NCBI GenBank assembly: GCA_029883255.1
Contig: JAOUJL010000001.1
Coordinates: 8,047-72,046, forward strand
DNA length: 64,000 bases
Direction of reading: 5' to 3'
Origin: Candidatus Bathyarchaeota archaeon
GTDB taxonomy: Archaea; Thermoproteota; Bathyarchaeia; Bathyarchaeales; Bathyarchaeaceae
Shown here: piece by piece, positions 43,039-51,973 of the stretch
Numbering within the stretch: the first letter of the stretch is position 1
Layout of the letters: each line of letters starts with the position of its first letter
Made by a program: the position numbers and the translations under genes
The notes under the pieces: model-generated
The model's database searches: none
The model's input: the letters and a program-made list of their open reading frames with translations, nothing else
What the model was told of the DNA's origin: nothing

Positions 43039-44469
43039 CTAGGTAATGCTGCGGATGCTTTCTCTGATTTCTCCTATTCGGGTCAAGTTGTTGGCTAAAA
43101 GTTGCGTTCGGTACGTACTTTTTAATGTCCTGGCTAGTTGTTTTAGTATAAAGCTTGGTCGACGGACAAAATCATAAAAGGCTTGGTGAATCATTCTTTT
43201 GATTTCGTTGAGTGGTACTGCGGTGGGACATATCTCAGAGACTGTGATGCCTGTCTCCCAATGTTCTTCTGTGTTTAGAAGCTCCTTCATCTTAAATTCA
43301 TTCCATATGTCCGTTCCAGGGTAAATACCCAATACGTTAAACTGTGGAAAATCTATCGGAATTTTTTTTGCAAATTCGATTGTGTTCTGAATTTCTTCTT
43401 TCGTTTCATCTGGTGCCCCTACAATAAAAGATCCAACTATCACGTCTATTCCAGCTTTTCTGGCCGTTCTTACAGCATTTTCAGACTGCTTTGGTGTGGT
43501 TTGTTTGTTGTAGTAGTTCAGAATCCTTTGATTGGCGCTTTCGATGCCGAAGTAAAGGACCTTGCAGCCTGCCTTTGCAATTTCCCGCAGCATTTCATAG
43601 GAACAGTTGTCAACTCTCCCTTCGCAAATCCATTCCATACTTATTTTTTCCTTTCTCATACTTCTGCAAAGCTTGATCACTCTCTTCTTGTTCAGCGTAA
43701 AACTGTCGTCAACAAAGATAAACTGTTTATATCCTTCACTAGCGAGAAAATGCAGTTCTTCCAGAGTGTTTTCGACGGATCTTGGCCTCCATCTGCTACG
43801 AGCAAACTGAGTGCAACTGCAAAAGCGACATCTGTAAACGCATCCACGTGAAGAGACAATGCTGGTGAACTTCTTTGGAGCGACATTTGCTCCAGCAATC
43901 ACAGAATGATAATCTACGTCAATCAACTTGCGATCTGGGAAGGGGAGGCAATCCAGATCCTTTATCAAGGGGCGAGCGGGAGTTGAAATAATGCTTTTTT
44001 TGTTTCTGAAAGTGATTCCTTGAACTTTTTTCAGCTTGCCTTTGTTCCGCAGGCAACCGACAAGGTCGATCACTGTGCCTTCTCCTTCCCCTCGAACTGT
44101 GATGTCAACGGAAAAGTATTTTCTGAGAATTCGTTCAGAATTGAATGTTGCGTAATGGTTGCCTAAAACGATGACGATGTTTGGGTTCCTCTCCTTTACA
44201 TTACTACTAATCAATGCGGCTGTGCAACCTGAGGTTGAAAATGTTGAGAACCCAAGAATGTCGGGGTTTTCTTTCTCTATCCAATCAACCGTATCGTCTA
44301 CTGTGAATCCTCTTGCCGGCTGGTCTAGAACAGAAACTTCCACACCTCTTTCCTCGAGCACAGAAGCCAAATATAAAATGCCCAAGGGTGGAAATGAAGC
44401 AATAGATCTTCTTGCTTCACGCTCGTCCAAGCCTTCATAGGGCCCCGCATTGATGAAAGAAAACTTCAA
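43039..44469 (-). CDS. B12-binding-domain radical SAM protein
   Basis: 476 residues: N-terminal cobalamin-binding-like domain (SFPPLGILYLASVLEERG, STFSTSG) and a radical SAM core with the cluster motif SRGCVYRCRFCSC near residue 205, followed by FVDDSFTLNKKRVIKL and a C-terminal domain. The cobalamin histidine motif DxHxxG is not seen, as in many members of this group. Such enzymes do methylations or complex rearrangements on lipids or natural products. No pathway genes flank it, so the substrate is open. A GAGGTTT site precedes the TTG start. Confidence 0.85.
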   Translation of the reverse strand: MKFSFINAGPYEGLDEREARRSIASFPPLGILYLASVLEERGVEVSVLDQPARGFTVDDTVDWIEKENPDILGFSTFSTSGCTAALISSNVKERNPNIVIVLGNHYATFNSERILRKYFSVDITVRGEGEGTVIDLVGCLRNKGKLKKVQGITFRNKKSIISTPARPLIKDLDCLPFPDRKLIDVDYHSVIAGANVAPKKFTSIVSSRGCVYRCRFCSCTQFARSRWRPRSVENTLEELHFLASEGYKQFIFVDDSFTLNKKRVIKLCRSMRKEKISMEWICEGRVDNCSYEMLREIAKAGCKVLYFGIESANQRILNYYNKQTTPKQSENAVRTARKAGIDVIVGSFIVGAPDETKEEIQNTIEFAKKIPIDFPQFNVLGIYPGTDIWNEFKMKELLNTEEHWETGITVSEICPTAVPLNEIKRMIHQAFYDFVRRPSFILKQLARTLKSTYRTQLLANNLTRIGEIRESIRSIT

Positions 44470-44714
44470 AGTTAAACCTCAATCATTCTTAGCTGTTAGT
44501 TTCAATTACATATAACAGAAGTTTAATAACCCTTACTCTGTTTCTGAGTCTCTGGGTTCTGAAAGGTTTAAACGCGCTAAAAAAACCTTGTCTTGAACGT
44601 GCGCGTTAGGTGGTCAAATATGTCCGATCCAAATCCATCCTCGTTTTCTAAATTATGAGCTTCCATCTTTCTATAAGGCCTTGAAATTGCTTTATTTTCT
44701 AGAAAGCGCGCTAG
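44470..44714. other. Spacer ending in the IS copy B target palindrome
   Basis: Holds three GC-alternating patches: ACGCGCT near 44572, GTGCGCG near 44600 and GCGCGCTAG at 44706-44714. The last is the left flank of the insertion sequence; its mirror CTAGCGCGC is at 45914-45922. Confidence 0.6.
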
Positions 44715-45913
44715 CCTGTTTAGAAATTAGTTTCTGGGTCTTGTGGTTGGTGTCTTTTTGTTTTCTCTGCTCGTTTTTCTTGGTTGAAGAGATATTTCTA
44801 TCTGAAAACTAGAGTTCTGAACCATCTATTGCCTTTTTCCCGGTTTCTCGTTGATGATTAACCCTGTCTTATGCTTGTTTGACGTCTCTTCTTTCGCCTC
44901 ATTGGGTTGTGTAGTGTTTTATGCTTCGGATGAGGCTGGGTTGACGTTGTCTAACAGCTGTTAAAGCCACGATTAGCATGGCTGAGAAGCTTAAGCAAGC
45001 GTGTATGAAAGCTTGTTCCAGTCCTCTGACTCTCAAGTGGTTTAGGAGTAGCCATTCTTTGGCTCTACTGAACACTCTTTCTATGCATACTCGTTTTCTG
45101 AAGAGCCTCACCAAACGCTTGACTCCGTGGACAATGAAATCACGTCCAACCTTCAGGGCGTTCTTAATCCTTGAACTCTTCCTGTAATGTATCACCGCTT
45201 CAGCACCACACTCTCTCACGGTCTTCCTAACATTTGCCGAGTTGTATTGAGCGTCAGCCAAAACAGTCTTGAAGCTTACGCCTTGAGCCTTTAGCTTCTC
45301 CAACAACGGTTTAATGAAACATTTATCGTTCCGGTTGCACGGCTCAACCATGAATGTCATTGGCAGTTCACAGCTTGTGCAACATGCTGTATGCACTTTA
45401 TAGCCAAGCATGAAACCTCTCCCACCTCGTCCAACTCTGGCTTCACAGTCACTTATCCCAGATTTGTTGTCAAGGCTTCTCTGACTATAAGCTTTGATGG
45501 CTGTACTGTCCACCACCACCTCACCTTTAACTACATTACTGTTCACAAGCTGCTTCAACAAAACATTGAAGACTCTCTGATACCCTTCCTTTCCTAATCG
45601 ATGTCTGAACTGAGTGAACAAACCATGACTAGGTGTCTTCCTTTTAAACCCACATGCCCTAGCCATCCGCTTATTCCTCTCCAACAACAACGCAAGCCGT
45701 CGATCACTTGGAACCCGCAGCAGATGCTTCAACAATTGAGCCCTCAACATGCAAACAGGAGGATAAGGCTTACGTCCGCGCCCAACCTTATGATAAAGAG
45801 ACATCAAGAAACCGCGAATAGAACCCAAATCCAGTGAACCAAGCACCTGTTTAATACTCCAAGCTTCTTCCTAACAATAAATGGCTAAACCAACAAATTA
45901 ATTTCTAAACAGC
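44715..45913 (-). mobile_element. IS5-family-like insertion sequence, copy B
   Basis: About 1.2 kb, same terminal inverted repeats as copy A (13 of 14 bases) and the same CTAG flanks. The two copies have diverged at many positions inside the transposase, so they were not duplicated very recently, yet both stand in an equivalent GC-alternating palindrome. Confidence 0.85.
44899..45846 (-). CDS. IS5/IS4-family DDE transposase (copy B)
   Basis: 315 residues, close relative of copy A. DDE residues: D in VVVDSTAIKAYSQ, D in TVLADAQYNS, E in CIERVFSRAKEW. GTG 45846 is the likely start. The frame is intact. Confidence 0.9.
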   Translation of the reverse strand: MLGSLDLGSIRGFLMSLYHKVGRGRKPYPPVCMLRAQLLKHLLRVPSDRRLALLLERNKRMARACGFKRKTPSHGLFTQFRHRLGKEGYQRVFNVLLKQLVNSNVVKGEVVVDSTAIKAYSQRSLDNKSGISDCEARVGRGGRGFMLGYKVHTACCTSCELPMTFMVEPCNRNDKCFIKPLLEKLKAQGVSFKTVLADAQYNSANVRKTVRECGAEAVIHYRKSSRIKNALKVGRDFIVHGVKRLVRLFRKRVCIERVFSRAKEWLLLNHLRVRGLEQAFIHACLSFSAMLIVALTAVRQRQPSLIRSIKHYTTQ

Positions 45914-46033
45914 CTAGCGCGCACTTTGTGTTTCATTGTATTAGCGAACGCTGGATACAATAGTTTTAAAAAGTTCAGGGATATTCTGTGTTTTATTCTT
46001 GTCTTAGGGTAGGACAGCTATATCTTATATAGA

Positions 46034-46041
46034 CGCGCGCG
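46034..46041. repeat. GC-alternating tract next to a TATA box
   Basis: CGCGCGCG preceded by CTTATATAGA, the same arrangement as at 42215-42236, here 45 bases before the hydrolase ATG. Confidence 0.6.
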
Positions 46042-46086
46042 AGAACGTGATTTGTAAGTGGGTCAAAAAGAGGGCAGAGTGTGCAT

Positions 46087-46680
46087 ATGCAAATAAGTTT
46101 TAAGAGCAGGGGTGAGACGTTGGTTGCGACCCTTTATGGCACATCATCTGTTGGCGTTGTTCTTTGTCCACCACACCCTTTGTATGGTGGCAGCAGAAAT
46201 GACACGAGAATTGTTAGAGTTGCCAAAGAACTAGCTTCGAATGACATCTCCGCTTTATGCATAGACTATGGAAGCTATGGTGAAGGTGTCAAAGAGGTTC
46301 AGAATGTTTTGGATGCAATTATGTTCATGCGGAGAAGAGTCAGTTCCTCGGGCTTGTTAGGATACTCTGTTGGTGCAGTGGTTGCCTCCAATGCAGCTGT
46401 TCAAGCCGAGATAGATGGTTTTGTTGCCATGTCAATTCTCCGGAAAGTGAATGGAATAGAGACGGACTTGAATTTTGACTGCCCAAAACTCTTCGTTCAT
46501 GGGAAACGTGACAATGTAGCCCCATACTCAGAGTTCGAAAATCTTTACCTACAAGCAAGAGGAAGAAAAGAGAAGGTCGTTCTAGACACAGACCATTTCT
46601 ACATGGAAAACTATCCAACCATAATTGATCTGGCTTCCAAACATATACATAGATTCTTTGAAGAAGCATTCAGTAAATAG
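46087..46680 (+). CDS. Alpha/beta hydrolase
   Basis: About 197 residues. Nucleophile serine in GYSVGAVVAS near residue 96, a DNVAPYSEF acid loop and the late histidine in DTDHFYMENY complete a catalytic triad. The PPHPLYGGSRND loop matches the dienelactone-hydrolase/KANL2-like small hydrolases. GTG 46081 is an alternative start. Single gene next to an insertion sequence; substrate unknown. Confidence 0.8.
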   Translation: MQISFKSRGETLVATLYGTSSVGVVLCPPHPLYGGSRNDTRIVRVAKELASNDISALCIDYGSYGEGVKEVQNVLDAIMFMRRRVSSSGLLGYSVGAVVASNAAVQAEIDGFVAMSILRKVNGIETDLNFDCPKLFVHGKRDNVAPYSEFENLYLQARGRKEKVVLDTDHFYMENYPTIIDLASKHIHRFFEEAFSK

Positions 46681-47070
46681 TCAGTTGTAAGTAACTTAGA
46701 AGAACTCCAGTACACCATACCTTTGCGCGTGCGATCAAATCATGGAAACCATCAAAAGATATGGGCCTCTACGGAAAAAACAAATGAAATAGCTTGCGCG
46801 TCATTTCTAGGTACGCAAAATCAATAGAAGATTCTTCAACAAATCATAGAAACCTAATTAGCAAATTGTTTTGGTGGGTTAATTGAAAGAAGCTTATGGA
46901 CTTGATAAAAATTCTGATTTGTTCTTGGGAGAGTTCAGGCAAGCGTAAATGAGACCTTGTTCATCGAGTTTTCAATTGAGACTTCTAGAGTGAGTGAATT
47001 AAGTCTTGCGAAGGGAAGGGGTTTGGGGAAGCCGTAGGTGTCCCTAGGAGAAGTGAAGTGAAGAAGAATA
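46681..47070. other. Spacer with two GC-alternating patches
   Basis: TGCGCGTGCG at 46724-46733 and TTGCGCGT near 46794. No gene or RNA recognised in about 390 bp. Confidence 0.45.
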
Positions 47071-47074
47071 AAAC

Positions 47075-47082
47075 TTTTATAT
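47075..47082 (+). promoter_or_regulatory. TATA-box-like promoter of the LSm gene
   Basis: TTTTATAT, about 50 bases before ATG 47133; an AAAGGTG ribosome site follows just upstream of the start. Confidence 0.45.
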
Positions 47083-47132
47083 GCAATGATAGTGTGGATA
47101 TGGATAAATGAAGAGGAACTAAAGGTGCTTGG

Positions 47133-47369
47133 ATGGAACCTAGCAAAAAACCATTAAACGTGCTGGTTAAACAATTAAACGCCCATATTGCAGTCCTGCT
47201 GAAGAATGGCTGCGAATACAAGGGAAAAATGGTCAAATGTGACGGGCACATGAACATACTCTTAGAAGGAGCAACCGAATGCAGAAACGGCCAGCTGATC
47301 ACCAATTATGGAAACGTCTTGTTGCGTGGAAACAACATACTCTGCATAATGTTGAATGTGCCTAGATAG
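47133..47369 (+). CDS. Archaeal Sm-like (LSm) RNA-binding protein
   Basis: 78 residues with both Sm motifs: Sm1 (VLLKNGCEYKGKMVKCDGHMNILLEGA) and Sm2 (VLLRGNNILCI). It forms a ring that binds U-rich RNA. Its end overlaps the convergent RIO2 gene by 8 bp. Confidence 0.93.
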   Translation: MEPSKKPLNVLVKQLNAHIAVLLKNGCEYKGKMVKCDGHMNILLEGATECRNGQLITNYGNVLLRGNNILCIMLNVPR

Positions 47370-48258
47370 CTATTCTGCCCTTTCCTGTGACGTACGCTAA
47401 GGCTTCCTTGAGTTCAGCCTTTAGCATATTCTTACGCTTAAAGAACAGCAGAATGTTTTTTACATCTCGTGTCAAAAGCTGTTGGGCGTTGGGATGTTTC
47501 TTCGTTACGTATTGTGGCCAATCAATTATCAGGATGTGCCTATCAGGCTTCAAGATGACGTTGTATTCGCTTAAATCCGCGTGAATAACACCTGCTTTCA
47601 GATACGTCTTTCGGATGTTTCGTAATATTTCTTTTAGAACTTTTTTCGGCTCGGAGATTTCCTTGTATTCTGCAAGATCTGCTCCTTCAATCATTCCCAT
47701 CACTATGACGTGGCGGTTCTGGCTTATTGGTTTTGGAACGGCTACGCTATGTGGAAAGACAAGTTTTAAGGCTTGAAATTCTTTTTCTGCTGCAAGTCTG
47801 GACTGGAAAAGCCAGCTAGTATGCTCAGTTGTGTAGCCTCTTTTCCGTGTGGTTTGGCGAAAACTGATTCTGCCTAGTCTGTGAAATTTTACGGCTATTC
47901 TTTCCTCTTTTGGGTTTAATGCGTCATAAACGTCTGCTTCCTTACCCACTCCTAGGGATTTTCCAAAAGCCTCGAGTATTCCTGCCTTAACGAGTGCGTT
48001 TATTGCTAGGCAGTCGTATCCCGCATAGTTTAGTGTGTATCCTACGTAGGGGCCTCGCGTTTGGCGGATGAGGTGGAACTTGTTGAGGCGACTGAGCCTA
48101 AATGTTGCTTCTTCAGAGCTGAATTTGGTGAATCTTACAATCAATTCTTTTGGAACGAATTCATGTTTGCTCATGAGAGTCTCTATCACCTGCAATACTC
48201 TAAGGTCTTCGCTTTCCAGTTTACGAAACACTTGGACCGCAACTTCAGCCGATGACAT
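47362..48258 (-). CDS. rio2: RIO2 serine/threonine kinase
   Basis: Ribosome-biogenesis kinase/ATPase. An N-terminal winged helix (SEDLRVLQVIETLMSKHEF) is followed by the kinase domain with GKEADVYDAL (flexible loop), VIHADLSEYNVI (catalytic loop) and IIDWPQYV (metal-binding aspartate). ATG 48258 (MSSAEV) is chosen over the frame's first ATG, giving about 298 residues, normal for archaeal RIO2. It acts in small-subunit maturation. Confidence 0.92.
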   Translation of the reverse strand: MSSAEVAVQVFRKLESEDLRVLQVIETLMSKHEFVPKELIVRFTKFSSEEATFRLSRLNKFHLIRQTRGPYVGYTLNYAGYDCLAINALVKAGILEAFGKSLGVGKEADVYDALNPKEERIAVKFHRLGRISFRQTTRKRGYTTEHTSWLFQSRLAAEKEFQALKLVFPHSVAVPKPISQNRHVIVMGMIEGADLAEYKEISEPKKVLKEILRNIRKTYLKAGVIHADLSEYNVILKPDRHILIIDWPQYVTKKHPNAQQLLTRDVKNILLFFKRKNMLKAELKEALAYVTGKGRIAI

Positions 48259-48305
48259 AACATACATAAAATAGCTTATTTTGCTAATAAGAAGTTTCAT
48301 TAAGC

Positions 48306-49511
48306 CTAAATTGTTACGGTTTTAGCTTCTCTAACCGATTCCTCAACCATTTCTTCTATGTCAAGCTGTTGCTCAGCCCTTTTCACAATTTCCAATCTTG
48401 CTTTAGTTGCAGGTTTTATAGGAGCTGCACTACATCCTTCAGTTTTTCTGGTTGAAATTTTAAAAGTACTGATTTTCTTTGCTAACTCTTCCGTTTCCAG
48501 TTTGTTGAAGCCTAAAAGTGGACGGTGCACCGGATATTTAGTGGCAATTTCGTTTAGAACTCTCAGGTTGTGCAGTGTTTGGCTTGCTTGTTCTCCGATG
48601 GCTTCGCCGGTTATTATGCCTTCAGCCCTCTCCGTTTCTGCGATTCGTTCAGCAACACGATACATCATGCGTTTACATAAGATACACGTTAGCTTTCTCG
48701 GGCTTTCCGTAACAAAGGTTTCAAGGTTTCTACAATGCGGCACAATGTACACTTTTCTTGAAAAGCCAATGGACCATTCGAAGAGTTTTCTGGCGACATC
48801 CAAGGCTTTGGCTGTTGCCGATTCATCCGTGAAGGGTGCAATATCAAAGTACATTGGAATGATGGGGCATCCGCGCTTCATTGCAAGCCAGCAAGCCACC
48901 GCCGAGTCTATCCCTCCACTCAACAAGCAGATAACTTTGGGTTGGGAACCAAGTGGAAAACCATCCACACCATGCAGAGTTTCAGCGAAGATATAAGCAT
49001 ACTTGTCTCTAACCTCAACATTTACAGTGAACTGTGGATTTTTCAGATGTACCTGCAAATTTCGGTTCTTGAGCTGTTCCAAAATTTGTTTTCCAACCTC
49101 TTTGCAAACATCCATGCTTGAATATTGATGTTTTCCAACTCTGTGACAGCGAATCGCAAAACTGCTTCCATCTTTCAATATGGTGTCTGCTAATTCAATA
49201 GCTCTCTGCACGATTTCATTCATGTCCGAAGTGGTTTCTATGGCTGGAGAAGCCGAAGAAACACCGAAAACTCGCGTTAGCTTTGAAGCGATTTCTTGAG
49301 CATTTTTTGTTTTTATGTAGATTCTGCCACGTTTGTGTATGAATTTCTCGTAAGGGATGCCGTGATGTTTTAAAGCTTTCTTGATATTCTTCAACAATAG
49401 TTTCTCGTAAGCCCGTCTTGTCCATTCACCCTTAATGCCCATCTCTCCGCCAAAGCGAACGATAACTGAATCATATCTCACTTGATTTGACCAACCTACA
49501 ACAGATCTCAT
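48306..49511 (-). CDS. thiI: tRNA 4-thiouridine synthase ThiI
   Basis: 401 residues: NFLD and THUMP domains at the N terminus (VRFGGEMGIKGEWTRRAYEK) and a PP-loop ATPase domain with LSGGIDSAVACW near residue 200. The C-terminal rhodanese domain of enteric ThiI is absent, as usual in archaea. A cysteine pair (TCILCKRMM) lies in the PP-loop domain. It is upstream of RIO2 on the same strand, 47 bp apart. Confidence 0.92.
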   Translation of the reverse strand: MRSVVGWSNQVRYDSVIVRFGGEMGIKGEWTRRAYEKLLLKNIKKALKHHGIPYEKFIHKRGRIYIKTKNAQEIASKLTRVFGVSSASPAIETTSDMNEIVQRAIELADTILKDGSSFAIRCHRVGKHQYSSMDVCKEVGKQILEQLKNRNLQVHLKNPQFTVNVEVRDKYAYIFAETLHGVDGFPLGSQPKVICLLSGGIDSAVACWLAMKRGCPIIPMYFDIAPFTDESATAKALDVARKLFEWSIGFSRKVYIVPHCRNLETFVTESPRKLTCILCKRMMYRVAERIAETERAEGIITGEAIGEQASQTLHNLRVLNEIATKYPVHRPLLGFNKLETEELAKKISTFKISTRKTEGCSAAPIKPATKARLEIVKRAEQQLDIEEMVEESVREAKTVTI

Positions 49512-49585
49512 AAAAGGCCCAATAAACTATTAAGATTATACTAAAAGTGTTTGCTCGTGAAAAACAAGCACAAAACAAAAATCAT

Positions 49586-50446
49586 ATGGTTACTATAAAA
49601 CTGCCTATGACCCCTCAAATTGAGATAACATTGCTTGGAACGGGCGGTGGGAGATTTGCAACAATCACTCAGAAGAGGCGTACTGCTGGAATCCACATAA
49701 TCAGCGAAGATTTAAACTTTCATTTAGACCCTGGCCCTGGGGCACTGGTTTACTTGATTAGTGAAGGCTTAAACCCTCAGAAGCTTGACGCTGTTTTCGT
49801 TTCCCACTGTCACCCGGACCATTACACAGACGCTGAAGTTCTAATAGAAGCCATGACTAAAGGCACAACCAAGAAACGCGGAGTTTTAGTCGCTTCGAGG
49901 AGCGTCTTGCATGGTAATGAGATGAGATTTGGCGCTGCGGTTTCTAAGTATCATCAGCAAATGCCCGAACGCGTAATTGAGGCTTTACCAGACACGAATT
50001 TTCAAGTTGGCAACATCAACGTTTTGGTGACTGAAGCAAGACACACGGACCCTGACACTGTGGGCTTCAGATTTGAAACCTCAGAATTTGGAAGTTTTGC
50101 CTATACAAGCGATACAGAATATTTTGAAGGTGTAAGCAAATACTATGGAGGCGTAAGGCTTCTCATATTATGCGTGATGAGGCCATCTGGAAAACCATGG
50201 AAAGGACACATGACAACAAACGACGCGATAAAAATCATCGAGCGAGCACACCCAGAACAAGCCGTTTTGACACATTTTGGAATGCAAATGATATTTAAAG
50301 GACCAGCAAAAGAGGCAGGACTGATTGAAGAAGAAACAGGTGTTCCAACAATTGCCGCTAGGGATGGAATACGAATAAAATTCGGAGAAACGATAAGCGT
50401 GCAAACCAGCAGGAAAGCCCAGCAAGGCTTGAACAGATTCTTCTAA
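49586..50446 (+). CDS. Metallo-beta-lactamase-fold hydrolase (RNase Z-like)
   Basis: About 286 residues. The zinc motif HCHPDHYTD near residue 80, the LLGTGGG start strand and later histidines (ARHTDPDTVGF, LTHFGMQM) are typical of the RNase Z/ElaC side of the superfamily. The exosite arm of real RNase Z is not evident, so tRNA 3' processing is not certain. GTG 49547 is an alternative start. Divergent from thiI. Confidence 0.82.
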   Translation: MVTIKLPMTPQIEITLLGTGGGRFATITQKRRTAGIHIISEDLNFHLDPGPGALVYLISEGLNPQKLDAVFVSHCHPDHYTDAEVLIEAMTKGTTKKRGVLVASRSVLHGNEMRFGAAVSKYHQQMPERVIEALPDTNFQVGNINVLVTEARHTDPDTVGFRFETSEFGSFAYTSDTEYFEGVSKYYGGVRLLILCVMRPSGKPWKGHMTTNDAIKIIERAHPEQAVLTHFGMQMIFKGPAKEAGLIEEETGVPTIAARDGIRIKFGETISVQTSRKAQQGLNRFF

Positions 50447-50496
50447 AGAATTTTAACTTGTAAGTTGTATAATATGCATGAAAGGGATGTAATGGC

Positions 50497-51171
50497 ATGC
50501 GGCTTGTGTTGCGAATAGGCGGCTCTGTTATAGCTTCACCGGTTAATCCAGCCTTAATCAATAGGTACGCAGACTTATTGAAGGATTTGAAGGAGCAGGG
50601 ACACGAAGTGGCTGTTGTTGTCGGAGGTGGCGCCCTAGCAAGAGAGTTCATCAGTGTTTCAAAGGATTTAGGACTTGACGAAAGAGCTCAGGATGAAGTT
50701 GCAATTTCTGTTTCAAGGATTTTCGCTCAGCTTTTTCTCCAGAAACTCGGAGAGCTAGGCTGCAGGGCTGTTCCATTAAGGATTGAGGATGCTGTAAAAT
50801 GTCTACGTGAAGGAAAAATCACAGTTATGGGCGGCTTAAAACCCGGCATGACCACAGACACGGTCGCGGCGTTGATTGTTGAACAAGTAAATGCTGAATT
50901 GCTCATAAAAGCCACAGATCAAGAAGGCATCTACGACAAAGACCCTAGAAAACACGTTGACGCCGTTAAACTTGAACATCTAAGTTTTGACGATCTATCC
51001 CGTGTGTTCGCTGAAGACAAGCACAAGGCTGGAATACATCAGATCCTTGATCCGGAAGCAGTTAAGATTCTTAAAGAAGAACGGGTTAGAATCATCGTTG
51101 TTAACGGGTTTAAGCCTGAGAATGTTTTGGCTGTTGCTAAGGGAGAAAAAGTTGGGACGTTAATCATGTAG
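50497..51171 (+). CDS. pyrH: UMP kinase, archaeal type
   Basis: 224 residues of the amino-acid-kinase fold: LRIGGSVIASP, VVVGGGALAREF, GGLKPGMTTDTVAA and ATDQEGIYDKDPR. It phosphorylates UMP to UDP. The last codons T-L-I-M and stop lie in a 15-bp sequence repeated at 53476-53490, so the 3' end of this gene may have served as an integration target. Confidence 0.92.
   Translation: MRLVLRIGGSVIASPVNPALINRYADLLKDLKEQGHEVAVVVGGGALAREFISVSKDLGLDERAQDEVAISVSRIFAQLFLQKLGELGCRAVPLRIEDAVKCLREGKITVMGGLKPGMTTDTVAALIVEQVNAELLIKATDQEGIYDKDPRKHVDAVKLEHLSFDDLSRVFAEDKHKAGIHQILDPEAVKILKEERVRIIVVNGFKPENVLAVAKGEKVGTLIM
51156..51170. repeat. 15-bp direct repeat, left copy (attachment-site-like)
   Basis: GACGTTAATCATGTA at the 3' end of the UMP kinase gene; an identical copy is 2,320 bp downstream, and similarity continues weakly for about seven bases after both. 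Confidence 0.6.
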
Positions 51172-51181
51172 CGTGTGCTGT

Positions 51182-51191
51182 GCGCGCGCTA
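51182..51191. repeat. GC-alternating tract, left edge of gene fragment
   Basis: GCGCGCGCTA, 10 bases after the UMP kinase stop. Confidence 0.65.
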
Positions 51192-51400
51192 ACTTTTGCA
51201 TTGAAGCCGGAGGAGAAGGCAGATCTTGAAGCTATCGTTAGAAGGCTGGAACCAAAAATCGAGCCAGCAGTTGGGAAGGTTAAGGAGAGAAAAAATTGAG
51301 CAAGAAAGAGAAGATCGAGTTTGAAGAAGTTACACTTAAAATTCCTAAGCTCGTCATGGATTTTCTACGCAAACACGAGAAACGCCTGGAAGAAGGAACC

Positions 51401-51409
51401 GCGCGCGCG
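51401..51409. repeat. GC-alternating tract, right edge of gene fragment
   Basis: GCGCGCGCG; followed after 11 bases by a near-perfect palindrome of two GTTTAAAC units (51421-51438). Confidence 0.65.
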
Positions 51410-51508
51410 TGGCCGAGTAAGTTTAAACGTGTTTAAACAACGTGGTTTTTCTACCATGTAGCGCGGGCACATAGGTATGAAATAATTCCTTTTTTTATGT
51501 ATCCATAT

Positions 51509-51973
51509 TTACCCAAAACTTATTGTGAAAGTTTGTTTTGGTCCATCAAATAACACAGAACAATGTTTTAGAGCGTCCATTCCTAAGAGTTCCCTTTTCC
51601 TGTTCCCGCACATAACCAATATTGCAGTTTTCCCTGGAGGTGGAAAGGTATATGTATCAATCTTATGTATGTATGCGGCACAGACATAAGCAGGGATTTT
51701 GCTGCCATCAGCCAGAGTTATGTTTGTAATACTGGGTTCAACGCCTATGGTTTGTGCATCTGATCTGTACCAATGCGGAACCAAAATCCCGCCATCAAAG
51801 CCGGTGTCAATCCTACATTCAAAGTCCAAAGGAGTTCGGCGCATATTTTGTGGGTTTTGAATAGCACCTACTATTCTTACATTTGCTGATTTATTCTTGT
51901 ACCTTTTATTTATCGTAATTGTTCTTTCTGTCAAGTTCTCCAACCTGAAAAAGATTCTGAACCAGCTTCCCAA
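51509..51973 (-). CDS. Retropepsin-like aspartic protease domain protein
   Basis: Up to 154 residues with the clan AA motif CRIDTGFDGGILVP near residue 57 and a later ELLGMDAL loop. The central aspartate-threonine-glycine is the active-site triad. The frame overlaps the upstream gene by 43 bp if TTG 51973 is used; TTG 51937 is an alternative. Third gene of an unknown three-gene operon. Confidence 0.6.
   Translation of the reverse strand: MGSWFRIFFRLENLTERTITINKRYKNKSANVRIVGAIQNPQNMRRTPLDFECRIDTGFDGGILVPHWYRSDAQTIGVEPSITNITLADGSKIPAYVCAAYIHKIDTYTFPPPGKTAILVMCGNRKRELLGMDALKHCSVLFDGPKQTFTISFG

Larger units (their letters stand above)
51182..51436 (+). pseudogene. Two-gene fragment bounded by GC-alternating tracts
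   Basis: The first frame has no start: it emerges from the left tract as LTFALKPEEKADLEAIVRRL and ends at TGA 51297-51299. That stop overlaps a TTG starting a second frame (51296-51436, MSKKEKIEFEEVTLKIPK then VMDFLRKHEKRLEEG), whose natural continuation is cut by the right GC tract, after which it reads unrelated codons to TAA. The coupled layout suggests a piece of a real operon. The second protein's start resembles small archaeal proteins of unknown function. Confidence 0.5.

Noticed and set aside
46900..47070. Possible small RNA before the LSm gene
   Set aside because: I could not find a convincing stem-loop, C/D box or K-turn motif.
48358..48996. 212-residue plus-strand frame opposite thiI
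   Set aside because: Antisense shadow of a well-conserved gene; composition follows the thiI codons.
51421..51438. Two GTTTAAAC units forming a near-perfect palindrome, as a terminator or origin
   Set aside because: No T-tract follows at the right place and there is no origin-binding-protein gene or AT-rich unwinding region nearby; kept only as a remark.
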